Below, one piece after another: positions 1 through 8,184 of a stretch of DNA of 64,000 nucleotides; the first letter of the stretch is position 1, and each line of letters starts with the position of its first letter. The translations under genes and the position numbers were made by a program. Location: NCBI RefSeq assembly GCF_000739085.1, contig NZ_CP009110.1, positions 1,054,001-1,118,000 on the forward strand. The letters run 5' to 3'. The stretch is from Amycolatopsis methanolica 239 (GTDB lineage: Bacteria > Actinomycetota > Actinomycetes > Mycobacteriales > Pseudonocardiaceae). The notes below the pieces were generated by a model, which saw only the letters and a list, made by a program, of their open reading frames with translations, ran no database searches and was not told the DNA's origin.

Positions 1-328
1 CCACTCGCCGGACGTCTCCGCGGAGCGGGTGCTGACCGCGGTCGACGAGGAGCTGGAGAAGCTGGCCGCCACGCCGCCGGACGCACAGGAACTGGCCAAG
101 GTCACCGCGCGCTGGAGCGCGAGCCTGCACGCCGAGCACGACCGGCTGATGTCCCGGACGCTGTCGCTCGGCGCGTTCGAACTGCTCTACGGGGACCCGT
201 CCCTGGTGTCCCGGCTGCCGGACCGGATGGCGGCCGTCACCGGCGAGGACGTGGCCGCCGCTGCCAAGGCGCTGCGGCCCGACTCGCGTGCGGTCCTGCT
301 CGTCGAGCCCGAAGGGGGAGCGAAGTGA
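1..328 (+). CDS. M16 family metallopeptidase, C-terminal fragment (cut by window edge)
   Basis: The reading frame is open from base 2 to the stop at 326-328, so only the last ~108 residues are present. They match the C-terminal half of an M16 (insulinase/processing-peptidase) protein: a helical stretch rich in Glu/Leu/Ala followed by a tail ending with the typical 'VLLVEPEGG' strand. The next gene begins with a GTGA overlap (325-328), so the two are translationally coupled. Paired M16 genes normally supply one catalytic and one non-catalytic subunit. Because the downstream partner lacks the zinc motif, this gene probably carries HxxEH in its missing N-terminal part. That assignment is inference; the motif lies outside the window. 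Confidence 0.75.
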   Translation, partial: HSPDVSAERVLTAVDEELEKLAATPPDAQELAKVTARWSASLHAEHDRLMSRTLSLGAFELLYGDPSLVSRLPDRMAAVTGEDVAAAAKALRPDSRAVLLVEPEGGAK

Positions 329-1707
329 CGTCCGTCGACCACCGCAGCGCCGAGGAGATCGGCCGAACCGCCACCGGACCGCGCCCGGTCCCGGAGCTCG
401 GCGCGCAGAAGGCCGCGGCGGATCTGTCCCACGTGGACACCGTGCTGTCCAACGGCCTGCGCCTGCTCGCGGTCCGCAAGCCGACGGTGCCGCTGGTGGA
501 GCTGCGGCTGCGGATCCCGTTCGGCGGCACGGCGCCGCTGCACGCGGCCACCGCCGAGGTGCTCGCCGAGACCATGCTCACCGGCACCGCCCGGCGCGAC
601 CGGATCGAGATCGACACCGAGCTGGCGCTGATCGGCGGCGAGCTGGACACCGTGGTCGACCCGGAGCGGCTGACCATCTCCGGGAACGGACTGGCCGCCG
701 GCCTGCCGACGCTGCTGGACGTGCTCGCCGACGCGCTCACCGCAGCGTCCTACGTGGACGACGAGGTGGCGCGCGAGTCGGCGCGGCTGGTCGAGCGGCT
801 GGCGGTGTCGCGCACGCAGCCGCGGGTGATCGCCCGCGAGGCGCTGCTCAGGCACGTCTACGGCGACCACCCGGCCACCCGCGAGGTGCCGCAGGCCGCC
901 GATGTGGAACAGGTGACGCCGGAGGCCGTCCGCGCGCTGCACACCGCTTCGGTGCTGCCGCGTGGTTCGGTGCTGGTGATCGTCGGCGACATCGACCCGG
1001 AGCGGATCGCGGCCGATGTCGAGCGCGTGCTGGGCGGCTGGTCGTCCGACGCGTCGGCGGTGGTGATGCCCGGCCTGCCCGAGGTCACCGGCGGCGACCT
1101 GCTGCTGGTGCCGCGGGCCGGCGCGGTGCAGTCCCAGATCCGGCTGATCGCGCAGTCGCTGCCGCGCACGGACCCGCGCTACGCCGCGCTGCAGCTGGCG
1201 AACATGACCTACGGTGGCTACTTCTCCTCGCGGCTGGTGGAGAATATCCGCGAGGACAAGGGCTACACCTACAGCGCGCACTCCGGGTTCGAGTTCACCG
1301 GCACCACGGCGACGGTCGGCGTCGACGCGGACACCGCGAACGAGGTCACCGCGGCCGCGCTGCTGGAGACACGCTACGAGCTGGGCAGGCTCGTAGTCGT
1401 GCCGCCGACGGCCGAGGAGGTCGAGTCGGTGCGCCAGTACGCGGTCGGCTCGTTGCTCACCGCGACGTCGTCGCAGGCCGGGCTGGCGAGCCAGCTCGCC
1501 GCGCTGACCGCGGCCGGCCTCGGCGTGGAGTGGCTGGCCGAGCACCCGGAGCGGGTCGCCGCGGTCACCGTGGAGGAGGTCGCGCAGGCCGCGCTCGACT
1601 TCTTCGCCCCGGCACGGTTCACCGGTGTCGTGGTGGGTGACGCCGAGACGCTCGCGCCGCGGCTGACCGCGCTCGGCGGGGTTATCGTGGGGGAGCCCGG
1701 CAAGTGA
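325..1707 (+). CDS. M16 family peptidase-like subunit lacking the zinc motif
   Basis: This 460-residue protein has the two-lobed M16 fold. The place where active members have HxxEH instead reads 'HAATAEVLAETMLTG' (about residues 72-86), so the zinc ligands are gone. The C-terminal lobe keeps the Arg/Tyr substrate-binding signature 'NIREDKGYTYS' (about residues 307-317). This is the pattern of the non-catalytic partner in heterodimeric M16 peptidases (as in mitochondrial processing peptidase alpha or Sphingomonas-type pairs). It overlaps the preceding M16 gene by 4 bp (GTGA), and nudC follows with the same GTGA overlap, so the three are probably co-transcribed. Start is GTG at 325. No signal peptide is seen, so the enzyme is probably cytosolic. 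Confidence 0.85.
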   Translation: MTSVDHRSAEEIGRTATGPRPVPELGAQKAAADLSHVDTVLSNGLRLLAVRKPTVPLVELRLRIPFGGTAPLHAATAEVLAETMLTGTARRDRIEIDTELALIGGELDTVVDPERLTISGNGLAAGLPTLLDVLADALTAASYVDDEVARESARLVERLAVSRTQPRVIAREALLRHVYGDHPATREVPQAADVEQVTPEAVRALHTASVLPRGSVLVIVGDIDPERIAADVERVLGGWSSDASAVVMPGLPEVTGGDLLLVPRAGAVQSQIRLIAQSLPRTDPRYAALQLANMTYGGYFSSRLVENIREDKGYTYSAHSGFEFTGTTATVGVDADTANEVTAAALLETRYELGRLVVVPPTAEEVESVRQYAVGSLLTATSSQAGLASQLAALTAAGLGVEWLAEHPERVAAVTVEEVAQAALDFFAPARFTGVVVGDAETLAPRLTALGGVIVGEPGK

Positions 1708-2711
1708 CCGTCGCACCGTTCACGCTGGGCCGCCTCCCGACGCTCTCGCGCTCCACTGTGGACCGGCAGGAGACGCTGCGCACCAACCCGGAGCGCCTGC
1801 GCGCCCGGTGGCCGGACGCGCAGGTCATGCTGCTGGACAAGCAGTTGCGGACTCCGGTCCGCGAGGGCGAGGCGGTCCTGGCCACCCGCAAGGCGCTGAT
1901 GTTCGGCGAGGAGCCGCCCGCGGACGCGGTGTTCCTCGGCGAGTGGCAGGGCGTCGACTACTGGTCGCTGCCGGGCGAGCCGGATGGCGAACCGGAGATC
2001 GTCGAGGTCCCGGGCAGCTGGGGCGTGCCCGAGGAGGCGCCGCGGGTCGACGGCGAGCTGTGGGTGACGCTGCGGGCGCACGGCGACCAGTTGGACGACA
2101 CGGCCGCCGGGCTGTTCACCACGGCGCAGGCGCTGCGGGTGTGGCACCGGCAGGCGCGGTTCTGCGTGCGCGACGGCAGCCCGACGCACCTGGTGCAGTT
2201 CGGGTGGGCGTCGAAGTGCGAGGCATGCGGCCGCGAGGAGTACCCGCGCACCGACCCGGCGATCATCTGCCTGGTGCACAACGAGGAGGGCGTGAACGGG
2301 GAGCACGTCCTGCTCGCGCGCCAGCCGGTGTGGCCGCCCGGGCGGTACTCGGTGCTGGCGGGGTTCGTCGAGGCAGGCGAGTCGCTCGAGGGCTGTTGTG
2401 TGCGGGAGATCCGGGAGGAGGTCGGCGCGGACGTCCACGACGTGCGGTACCTGGGCAGCCAGCCGTGGCCGTTCCCGCGCTCGATCATGCTGGGCTTCGC
2501 CGCGAAGGCCGACGCCTCGCGCCCGCTGGTCCCCGCCGACGGCGAGATCGAGGCCGCGCTGTGGGTGCCCCGCGCCGAGGTGCGCGCGGCATTCGAGGCG
2601 AAGGGCCGCCCGGTCCCCATCCTCGGCGGCGCGAGCGAGCTGATCCTGCCGGGCAACTCGTCGATCGCGCGCGTGATGCTGGAAGCGTGGGCGTACGCGG
2701 AACGGGGCTGA
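1704..2711 (+). CDS. nudC: NAD(H) diphosphatase / deNADding Nudix hydrolase
   Basis: NudC hydrolyses NADH to NMNH and AMP and removes NAD caps from RNA. The 335-residue protein has an N-terminal domain and a zinc ribbon. The Nudix box (residues ~220-242) has the GX5EX7REUXEEXG pattern ('REIREEVGA'). The family-specific SQPWPFP motif follows at ~252, which separates NudC from other Nudix enzymes. The zinc ribbon is unusual: the second pair is intact (C172, C175), but the first reads C154-V-R-D, with Asp in place of the second cysteine. This may be a lineage variant. The GTG start at 1704 overlaps the preceding stop. Just downstream lies a degenerate copy of this gene's last ~40 bp. Confidence 0.93.
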   Translation: MTVAPFTLGRLPTLSRSTVDRQETLRTNPERLRARWPDAQVMLLDKQLRTPVREGEAVLATRKALMFGEEPPADAVFLGEWQGVDYWSLPGEPDGEPEIVEVPGSWGVPEEAPRVDGELWVTLRAHGDQLDDTAAGLFTTAQALRVWHRQARFCVRDGSPTHLVQFGWASKCEACGREEYPRTDPAIICLVHNEEGVNGEHVLLARQPVWPPGRYSVLAGFVEAGESLEGCCVREIREEVGADVHDVRYLGSQPWPFPRSIMLGFAAKADASRPLVPADGEIEAALWVPRAEVRAAFEAKGRPVPILGGASELILPGNSSIARVMLEAWAYAERG

Positions 2712-2756
2712 GGGTCAGGCTTTCGAGCAGGTGTGCGGCGTGCGCGGGCGTCGGCC

Positions 2757-3020
2757 GGAGGCACGTCGCTTGCCTCGCTCGCGTGGACCTGCCATTGACG
2801 GGCTTGTGCTCGCTCGATGTGTCGCCGGGGCTCGGTTTGCGCCTCGGGTTCGGCGGCGAACCGCATCTCGTGCAGCTCGTCGCCGCGTCCGGCGGCCGCA
2901 CATGGTGCGGGCGGAAGGGCTTGTGCTCGATCGCGAGCTGATCCTGCCGGCAACGTCGATCGCGCTCGTGATGGGCGGAGGCACGTCGCTTGCCTCGCTC
3001 GCGCGGACCTGCCACTGACC
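2757..3020. repeat. Direct repeats including a partial copy of the nudC 3' end
   Basis: The 432-bp stretch 2712-3143 holds no convincing gene. A ~44-bp unit at 2757-2800 recurs at 2977-3020 with only about three differences. Immediately before the second unit, 2933-2974 is a slightly shortened copy of nudC codons near the stop (2636-2679; shared core 'gagctgatcctgccgg'). A shorter pair, 'gggcttgtgctcg', occurs at about 2800 and 2917. The arrangement fits a segmental duplication of the nudC tail plus downstream DNA, followed by deletion and drift. Confidence 0.75.
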
Positions 3021-3143
3021 GGCCGGCGCTCGTCCGATGCGCCGGGCAGGCCTGCGCGCCCCGGACGGGAAGCCAGCGCGCCCGATGTCGAGCAGCCGGT
3101 CGCGGCTCCGACCTCCTCGTGTCAGACGACGAAAGGGGAGACC

Positions 3144-3896
3144 GTGGACTTCGACCGGCACTGCATCGAGATCGTCACCCAGACCGAGCTGCTCACGGCC
3201 GACACCGCGGGCGCGGACCTGCGTGCGCCGGTGCCGTCCTGCCCGGGCTGGACGCTGGGCATGCTGCTGCGCCACATCGGCGGCGGGCACCGCTGGGCCG
3301 AGGAGATCGTCCGGACGCGCAGCCTGGAGTACCTGCCTGACGACCAGTTGCGCAAACTCGACGGTGACGACACCGGCGACGTGCCCGCGCACTGGTTGCT
3401 GGAGGGTGCGCGCCGGCTCGCGGAAACCCTGCGGGCCGCCGGGCCCGACGCGCCCGCCTGGGCACCGTTCGACTTCGGCCGGGCGGCGTTCCTGGCGCGG
3501 CGCTTCGCGTTCGAGACGGTCGTCCACCGCGCCGACGCCTGCCTCGCCGCCGGCGCGGAGTTCACGGTCGCCGACGATGTCGCCGGTGCCGCCATCGACG
3601 AGTGGATGGAGCTGGACGTCCTGCCCCAGCACTTCGAGACCGACCCGCGCAAGCGGGAACTGCTCGGGCCTGCCCGGACGATCGCGTGGCGGGCGCCGGA
3701 GGCGTCCTGGTTCGTCGACCTCACCGGCGACGTCATCCGCTGGCGCCGCGGGCCCGCCGGTGCGGCGGTCACCGTGTGCGGCTCGCTGACCGACCTGCTG
3801 CTGCTCGTCTACCGCCGCAGGCCGCCGGAGGGGCTCACCGTCACCGGGGACGCGTCACTGCTGGGTTTCTGGCTGGACCACGTCGCGTTCGGCTGA
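3144..3896 (+). CDS. Maleylpyruvate isomerase family (mycothiol-dependent, DinB-like) protein
   Basis: The 250-residue protein starts at GTG 3144, with an SD sequence GGGGAG at 3135-3140. It has the N-terminal four-helix MDMPI/DinB-type domain (motif 'PSCPGWTLGMLLRHIGGG', residues ~32-49, and the helix 'RRFAFETVVHRADA') and a C-terminal sterol-carrier-like domain ending '..LLGFWLDHVAFG'. Family members use mycothiol, the actinobacterial thiol, for isomerisation or conjugation. The true substrate cannot be read from sequence, and many paralogues in actinobacteria have no known role. Its 3' end overlaps the convergent gene by 42 bp. Longer open frame upstream is rejected because it runs through the repeat region. 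Confidence 0.8.
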   Translation: MDFDRHCIEIVTQTELLTADTAGADLRAPVPSCPGWTLGMLLRHIGGGHRWAEEIVRTRSLEYLPDDQLRKLDGDDTGDVPAHWLLEGARRLAETLRAAGPDAPAWAPFDFGRAAFLARRFAFETVVHRADACLAAGAEFTVADDVAGAAIDEWMELDVLPQHFETDPRKRELLGPARTIAWRAPEASWFVDLTGDVIRWRRGPAGAAVTVCGSLTDLLLLVYRRRPPEGLTVTGDASLLGFWLDHVAFG

Positions 3897-4475
3897 TTCG
3901 GCGTTGCGCTTCGCCAGGCGCAGCCACCGCCGCATGATGAACCCGGCGAACGGCCCGACCACCGTCCAGTAACGCGCGAACCGGTTGCGGGACAACGGAT
4001 CCGTCGTCGCCGTGCGGGTTTCGGTGGTCAGCAGCGTCCGGCCCGGCCCGTACGGCTGGACGATGAAGTTCAGCGCCACCTTGCCGTAGCCGGGCTCGTC
4101 GAACCCGGCGAACTCGCCCGGCTCGAACCGCCGGAACTCCAGCTGCGTCGCCGTCATGAACTTGCCGATCATGCCGACCACGAACTCGGTGCCCGGCCGC
4201 TCGTCGAGCAGCACGAACGCGGCCTGGTACTCGTCGGCCGGCAGGGATTCCGGTGGCGTCTCGGTGTCGCCGCGGATCCGGTCCGCGATGGCGGCCGGGA
4301 TCGCGCGGGCGCGGCCGAGCACGCGCAGCAGGGGCACGGCCTGGGCGACCTTGTCCGGGTCCAGGTCGCGGACCGCGCGGTAGGTCGCGTCCGGTGGCGC
4401 GTCGACGACAACGGCGTCGAGCTGGTGCGCTTCGTGGACGGGCAGGTACTCGTCGATCAGGAGTTTTTCGGTCAT
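3855..4475 (-). CDS. SRPBCC-like conserved protein of unknown function
   Basis: A 206-residue protein starting at ATG 4475. An alternative start at 4508 would add 11 low-complexity residues and is less likely. Visible features are an N-terminal 'DAVVVDAPPDATYRAVRDLDPDKV' type segment (strand-helix as in START/SRPBCC lipid-binding folds), a mid-part with alternating strands ('GTEFVVGMIGKFM', 'VALNFIVQPYG', 'LLTTETRTATTD') and a C-terminal helix 'FAGFIMRRWLRLAKRNAE' that closes the cavity in such folds. No catalytic motif can be seen. It overlaps the MDMPI gene tail-to-tail by 42 bp and lies downstream of gntP on the same strand, separated from it by a hairpin terminator. Function is not known. 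Confidence 0.65.
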   Translation of the reverse strand: MTEKLLIDEYLPVHEAHQLDAVVVDAPPDATYRAVRDLDPDKVAQAVPLLRVLGRARAIPAAIADRIRGDTETPPESLPADEYQAAFVLLDERPGTEFVVGMIGKFMTATQLEFRRFEPGEFAGFDEPGYGKVALNFIVQPYGPGRTLLTTETRTATTDPLSRNRFARYWTVVGPFAGFIMRRWLRLAKRNAESAERDVVQPETQQ

Positions 4476-4510
4476 GCCGCCAGCGTTCTGCGGCGGCGCG
4501 CACGGCATAA

Positions 4511-4538
4511 GGGGCCTTCGGCACCAACCGAAGGCCCC
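4511..4538 (-). terminator. Hairpin terminator after gntP
   Basis: A perfect 11-bp stem (ggggccttcgg at 4511-4521, complement at 4528-4538) with a 6-nt loop sits just past the gntP stop codon. It isolates the gluconate genes from the downstream SRPBCC-like gene on the same strand. Confidence 0.8.
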
Positions 4539-4545
4539 CTCGGAC

Positions 4546-5919
4546 TCAGGCGAGCAGCGCGCCCAGCGGCAGGATGATCGCGATCGCGACCACCGAGATC
4601 ACCGTCTCCATGATCGACCAGCTCCGGATGGTCTGGCCGACGGACAACCCGAAGTACTCCTTGACGAGCCAGAAACCGGCGTCGTTGACGTGCGAGAAGA
4701 ACAGCGAGCCGGCGCCGATCGCGAGCACCAGCAGCGCGGCCCCGGTGGGCGACATCGTCGCCGCCAGGCCGGACACCAGGCCGGCCGCGGACACCGTCGC
4801 CACGGTGGCCGAGCCCGTCGCGAGCCGGATCAGCACCGCGACCAGCCAGCCGAGCAGCAGCGCCGGGATGTTGGCGCCCTCGGCGAGCTGCGTGACGACG
4901 TTGCCGACGCCCGCGTCGACGAGAATCTGCTTGAACCCGCCGCCGGCGGCGACGATCAGGATGATCCCGGCGATAGGGCCGAGCGAATCGCCGATCGTCG
5001 AAGCCAGCCGGTCGCGGGTGAACCCGGCGGCGCGGCCCAGCGTGAACATGCCCAGCAGCACCGCGGCGAGCAGCGCGATCAGCGGGTCACCGACGAAGTC
5101 CAGCACCCGGCGGACCGGGTTGCCGCTGTCGGCGACGATGTCCGCGATCGCCTTGCCCAGCATCAGGACCACCGGCAGCAGCACGGTCACCAGCGTCGCG
5201 GTGAAGCTCGGCCGCGGTCGGTCGTCCTCGCTCCCGCCCGCGGCCGGGATCAGGTGGTCCGGGGCCTTCGCCTCGGGCACCCAGCGCGCGGCGACCTTGC
5301 CGAACAGCGGGCCCGCGATGATCACGGTCGGGATGGCGACCAGCAGGCCGAGGCCGAGCACGATGCCGACGCTCGCGTTGAGCGCGCCGGCCGCGGCGAG
5401 CGGGCCCGGGTGCGGCGGGACCAGGCCGTGCAGCACGGAAAGCCCGGCCAGCGCGGGAATCCCGACCAGCATCAGCGGTTTGCCGCTGCGCTTGGCGACC
5501 AGCAGCACGACCGGGATGAGCATGACCAGGCCGATCTCGAAGAACATCGGCAGCCCGATGAGGGCGGCGACCAGCGCCATCGCCCACGGCAGCGCCTTCG
5601 ACGAGGTGCGGGACAGGATCGTGTCGACGATCTGTTCCGCCCCGCCGGAATCGGCCAGCAGCTTGCCGAGCATCGCGCCCAGCGCGATCAGCAGACCGAC
5701 CGACGCGACGGTCGAGCCCACCCCGCTGGAAAAGCTCTTGATCACTTTGTCGACCGGCAGTCCGCCCAGCAGGCCGACGACCACCGATCCGATGATCAGC
5801 GACAGGAAGGCGTGCATGCGGGCCTTGCTGATCAGCACCACGATCACGGCGATGCCGATCAGGGTCGCGACGACCAGGCGGGTGTCGTGACCCGTCCAGG
5901 CGGCGGCGAGAGTACTCAC
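4546..5919 (-). CDS. gntP: Gluconate:H+ symporter, GntP family
   Basis: An integral membrane permease of 457 residues with about 12-14 hydrophobic segments, the usual length for GntP/GntT. Typical stretches are the N-terminal 'LIIGSVVVGLLGGLPVDKV', 'GLVPPHPGPLAAAGALNA' (about residues 165-182, a GntP hallmark) and the C-terminal 'LFFSHVNDAGFWLVKEYFG'. It imports gluconate with protons. The GTG start at 5919 overlaps the gluconokinase stop by 4 bp, so uptake and phosphorylation are coupled in one transcript. Regulation is expected from the divergent GntR gene through the twin operator at 6461-6493. The assignment to gluconate over other aldonates rests on the gntK partner. Confidence 0.93.
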   Translation of the reverse strand: MSTLAAAWTGHDTRLVVATLIGIAVIVVLISKARMHAFLSLIIGSVVVGLLGGLPVDKVIKSFSSGVGSTVASVGLLIALGAMLGKLLADSGGAEQIVDTILSRTSSKALPWAMALVAALIGLPMFFEIGLVMLIPVVLLVAKRSGKPLMLVGIPALAGLSVLHGLVPPHPGPLAAAGALNASVGIVLGLGLLVAIPTVIIAGPLFGKVAARWVPEAKAPDHLIPAAGGSEDDRPRPSFTATLVTVLLPVVLMLGKAIADIVADSGNPVRRVLDFVGDPLIALLAAVLLGMFTLGRAAGFTRDRLASTIGDSLGPIAGIILIVAAGGGFKQILVDAGVGNVVTQLAEGANIPALLLGWLVAVLIRLATGSATVATVSAAGLVSGLAATMSPTGAALLVLAIGAGSLFFSHVNDAGFWLVKEYFGLSVGQTIRSWSIMETVISVVAIAIILPLGALLA

Positions 5920-6413
5920 GGCTGCTCCTTTGCCAGCTCGGTGAGCGCGCGGTCCACGATCGCCGAGGGGGCTTCGAGGATGTCGGCGATCAGGCCGCGC
6001 TCATCGGTTTCGAGGGGTTCGAGGTCGGCGAGCTGGGAGTCCAGCAGCGACACCGGCATGAAGTGCCCGGTGCGCCCCTGCAGCCGCTCCGCGAGGACGT
6101 CGCGCGGGCCGTCGAGGTGCAGGAACCACACGTCCCCGCCGGTCCGCAACACGTCGCGGTAGCGCCGCTTCAGGGCGGACGACGACACCACGCCGCCCGT
6201 GGCCTGGTGGTCGGAGATCCACGCCGCGATGGCGTGCAGCCACGGCCACCGGTCTTCGTCGTCGAGCGGGTGGCCGGACGACATCTTCGCGATGTTGGCC
6301 GGCGGGTGGAAGGCGTCCGCTTCGGCGTATTCGACGCCGAGGCGCTCGGCCAGCGCCGAACCCACCGTCGTCTTGCCCGAACCGGCGACCCCCATCACGA
6401 CGATGACCGTCAT
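5916..6413 (-). CDS. gntK: Gluconokinase
   Basis: A 165-residue P-loop kinase that phosphorylates gluconate to 6-phosphogluconate, feeding the pentose phosphate pathway. Walker A is 'GVAGSGKT' at residues 8-15. The gluconokinase signature 'ADAFHPPANIAKMSSGHPLDDEDR' region (about 32-55) binds substrate, and 'SCSALKR'-type lid residues appear as 'SSSALKRRYRD'. Length equals the usual GntK. It is the first gene of the gntK-gntP operon and diverges from a GntR-family regulator. The start at ATG 6413 is followed directly by the P-loop strand, as expected. Confidence 0.95.
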   Translation of the reverse strand: MTVIVVMGVAGSGKTTVGSALAERLGVEYAEADAFHPPANIAKMSSGHPLDDEDRWPWLHAIAAWISDHQATGGVVSSSALKRRYRDVLRTGGDVWFLHLDGPRDVLAERLQGRTGHFMPVSLLDSQLADLEPLETDERGLIADILEAPSAIVDRALTELAKEQP

Positions 6414-6460
6414 TGGCTTCGCTCCTCAGACCTCGCTGTCACTCGATCAGTGCACCGCAA

Positions 6461-6493
6461 AAGTACTACTTATTCAACCCACAAGTACTACTT
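6461..6493. promoter_or_regulatory. Twin GntR operator between gntK and its regulator
   Basis: The near-palindrome AAGTA-C-TACTT occurs twice, at 6461-6471 and 6483-6493, with a 22-bp centre spacing (two helical turns). Each is a perfect 5-bp inverted repeat around one central base, the format of FadR/GntR-family operators. They lie in the divergent promoter region between gntK (start 6413) and the regulator (start 6523), so one protein can control both directions. Confidence 0.8.
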
Positions 6494-6522
6494 AATCGAA
6501 TCAGTGGTCTAGCGTCACCTTC

Positions 6523-7215
6523 GTGGCCGAGGGAATTCACGAGCGCGTGCTCGACGCGGTGGGCACCGCGATCGCCTGCGGGAAGCTGCCGCCGGGCACG
6601 GTGCTGCGGCTGGAGGAGCTGCAGCAGAACCACGGCGCCTCGCGCACTGTGGCGCGTGAGGTCGTCCGCGCGCTGGAAGCGATGCGGCTGACCACAAGCA
6701 AGCGCCGGGTCGGCATCACGGTGCGGGACTGCGCCGACTGGAACCACTACGACCCCCGGTTGATCCGCTGGCAACTGGACGGCGAGCAGCGCCCCGTCGC
6801 CCTGCGCAACCTGATGGAACTGCGGTGGGCGGTCGAGCCGAGCGCCGCGCGCTTCGCCGCGATCCGCGCGACACCCGAGGAGCGCGGACGGCTACGGGCA
6901 CTGGGTGCCCGGCTGGAGGTCACCGCACATGCGCGGGATCTGCACACCTTCCTCGGGCACGACATCGCTTTTCACCACCTGGTGCTCGCGGCGTCGGGCA
7001 ATCCGATGTTCACGCAGCTCTCCGCGGTCGTCGCGGAGGTGCTGACCGGGCGGACCGAGCACGGCCTGATGCCGCCGGAACCACAGCCGGAGGCGGTCGC
7101 GCTGCACCTGGAGGTCGCCCGCGCCATCGACGGGGCGGACGCCGACCGGGCCGAGCGCGCGATGCGCGACATCATGGTCCAGGCGCGCGACGAGGTCGCC
7201 CAGCAGTTCGAGTAG
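6523..7215 (+). CDS. GntR/FadR-family gluconate-type transcriptional regulator
   Basis: A 230-residue repressor-type protein. The N-terminal winged helix (residues ~5-70) contains 'LRLEELQQNHGASRTVAREVVRALEAMRL', the GntR recognition helix region. The C-terminal all-helical FCD domain (~80-225) has the metal/ligand pattern, with His residues in 'GHDIAFHHLVLAASGNP' and 'EHGLM'. It diverges from gntK-gntP, and the twin operator lies between them, so gluconate or a phosphorylated derivative is the probable inducer. The GTG start at 6523 is chosen because the wing domain starts immediately afterwards; no strong SD is seen, so leaderless translation is possible. Confidence 0.88.
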   Translation: MAEGIHERVLDAVGTAIACGKLPPGTVLRLEELQQNHGASRTVAREVVRALEAMRLTTSKRRVGITVRDCADWNHYDPRLIRWQLDGEQRPVALRNLMELRWAVEPSAARFAAIRATPEERGRLRALGARLEVTAHARDLHTFLGHDIAFHHLVLAASGNPMFTQLSAVVAEVLTGRTEHGLMPPEPQPEAVALHLEVARAIDGADADRAERAMRDIMVQARDEVAQQFE

Positions 7216-7251
7216 CCTCACGGCGGATACCGACCTCGGGGGGAGCCGCGA

Positions 7252-8184
7252 GTGAGTGCCGCACGGGCGATCGGACTGCTGCTGGGGGCGGCGGCGGACG
7301 GAGTGATCGGCGAGCCGAAGCGCGGACGGCCGGTCACCGTGTTCACCCGCGCCGTCCGGACCGTCGACGCGAGCCTGCCCCAGCACCGCCTCGCCGGGGT
7401 CGCCTTCGCCGGCGGGCTGGCCGGCTCGGCCGTCGTGGCCGGGGTGCTGGCGGAGCGGTCGCTGCGGCGCAGTCCGGTCCTGCAGGCGCTCGGCACGGCC
7501 GTCGCGACGTGGGCCGTTCTCGGCGGCGCCGGTCTCGCCGCCGACGGCACCGAACTGGCCCGCGACCTCGAAGAGGGCGAACTCGACGCGGCGCGCGAGA
7601 CGTTGTCCGAACTGGACAGCAGGCAGACCGGCGGGCTGAACGTGGTCGGCCTGTCCCGGGCGTCGGTGGAGTCGGTCGCGCAGCACACCGCGGACGCCGT
7701 CGTCGGCCCGCTGTTCTGGGGCGCGGTCGCCGGGATGCCCGGCCTGCTCGCCGCGCGGACCGTGTCGGTGCTGCGGACCGGTGACCCGACCCGTCCGGCG
7801 GGGTGGTTCGCGCGGCGCCTGGACGACCTGGTCAACCTGCTGCCCACCCGGTTCGCGGCCGCGCTGACGGTGTCGAGCGCGCCGGTGGTCGGCGGCTCGG
7901 CGGCCGGCGCGTGGCGCGCGTGGCGTCGGGACACCGCGGCCCACCCGAGCCCCAACGCCGGCCGGATGGAGGCGGCGTTCGCGGGCGCGCTGGAGATCCG
8001 CCTCGGCGGCCGCACGGTCTACCCGCACGGCGTCGAGGAGCTGCCGGTGCTGGGCGACGGCCGGAACCCGGACGCCGGTCACGTGACGCGCGCGGTCGAG
8101 CTGTCCCGGGTGGTCGGGTGGCTGGCCGGGGTCAGTTCCGCTGTGCTGGCTGCTCTGTTCGGTCTTCGCCGCCGGTCTCGTTGA
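7252..8184 (+). CDS. cobD: Cobalamin biosynthesis protein CobD/CbiB
   Basis: A membrane-associated protein of 310 residues that attaches the aminopropanol arm to adenosylcobyric acid, giving adenosylcobinamide. Hallmarks are the N-terminal 'DGVIGEPKRGRPVTVFTRAV' (variant of DxxxGEPxxxHPV), 'SRQTGGLNVVGLSRASVESVAQHTADAVVGPLFW' (about residues 121-154) and 'HPSPNAGRMEAAFAGALEIRLGG' (~223-245), all typical of CobD. GTG start at 7252 follows the SD 'ggggggag'. Its 3' end overlaps the convergent SURF1 gene by 53 bp. No B12 riboswitch is evident upstream. From memory, cobD next to SURF1 and LMW-PTP is the same order as Rv2236c-Rv2234 in M. tuberculosis. Confidence 0.93.
   Translation: MSAARAIGLLLGAAADGVIGEPKRGRPVTVFTRAVRTVDASLPQHRLAGVAFAGGLAGSAVVAGVLAERSLRRSPVLQALGTAVATWAVLGGAGLAADGTELARDLEEGELDAARETLSELDSRQTGGLNVVGLSRASVESVAQHTADAVVGPLFWGAVAGMPGLLAARTVSVLRTGDPTRPAGWFARRLDDLVNLLPTRFAAALTVSSAPVVGGSAAGAWRAWRRDTAAHPSPNAGRMEAAFAGALEIRLGGRTVYPHGVEELPVLGDGRNPDAGHVTRAVELSRVVGWLAGVSSAVLAALFGLRRRSR

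Noticed and set aside
4474-6162. 562-codon frame antisense to gntP
   Set aside because: Reverse-strand shadow of the permease; sequence is dominated by Arg, Gln, Asp and His with no domain.
7180-7252. Cobalamin riboswitch before cobD
   Set aside because: Only 36 bp separate the genes and no B12-box or long structured leader is present.
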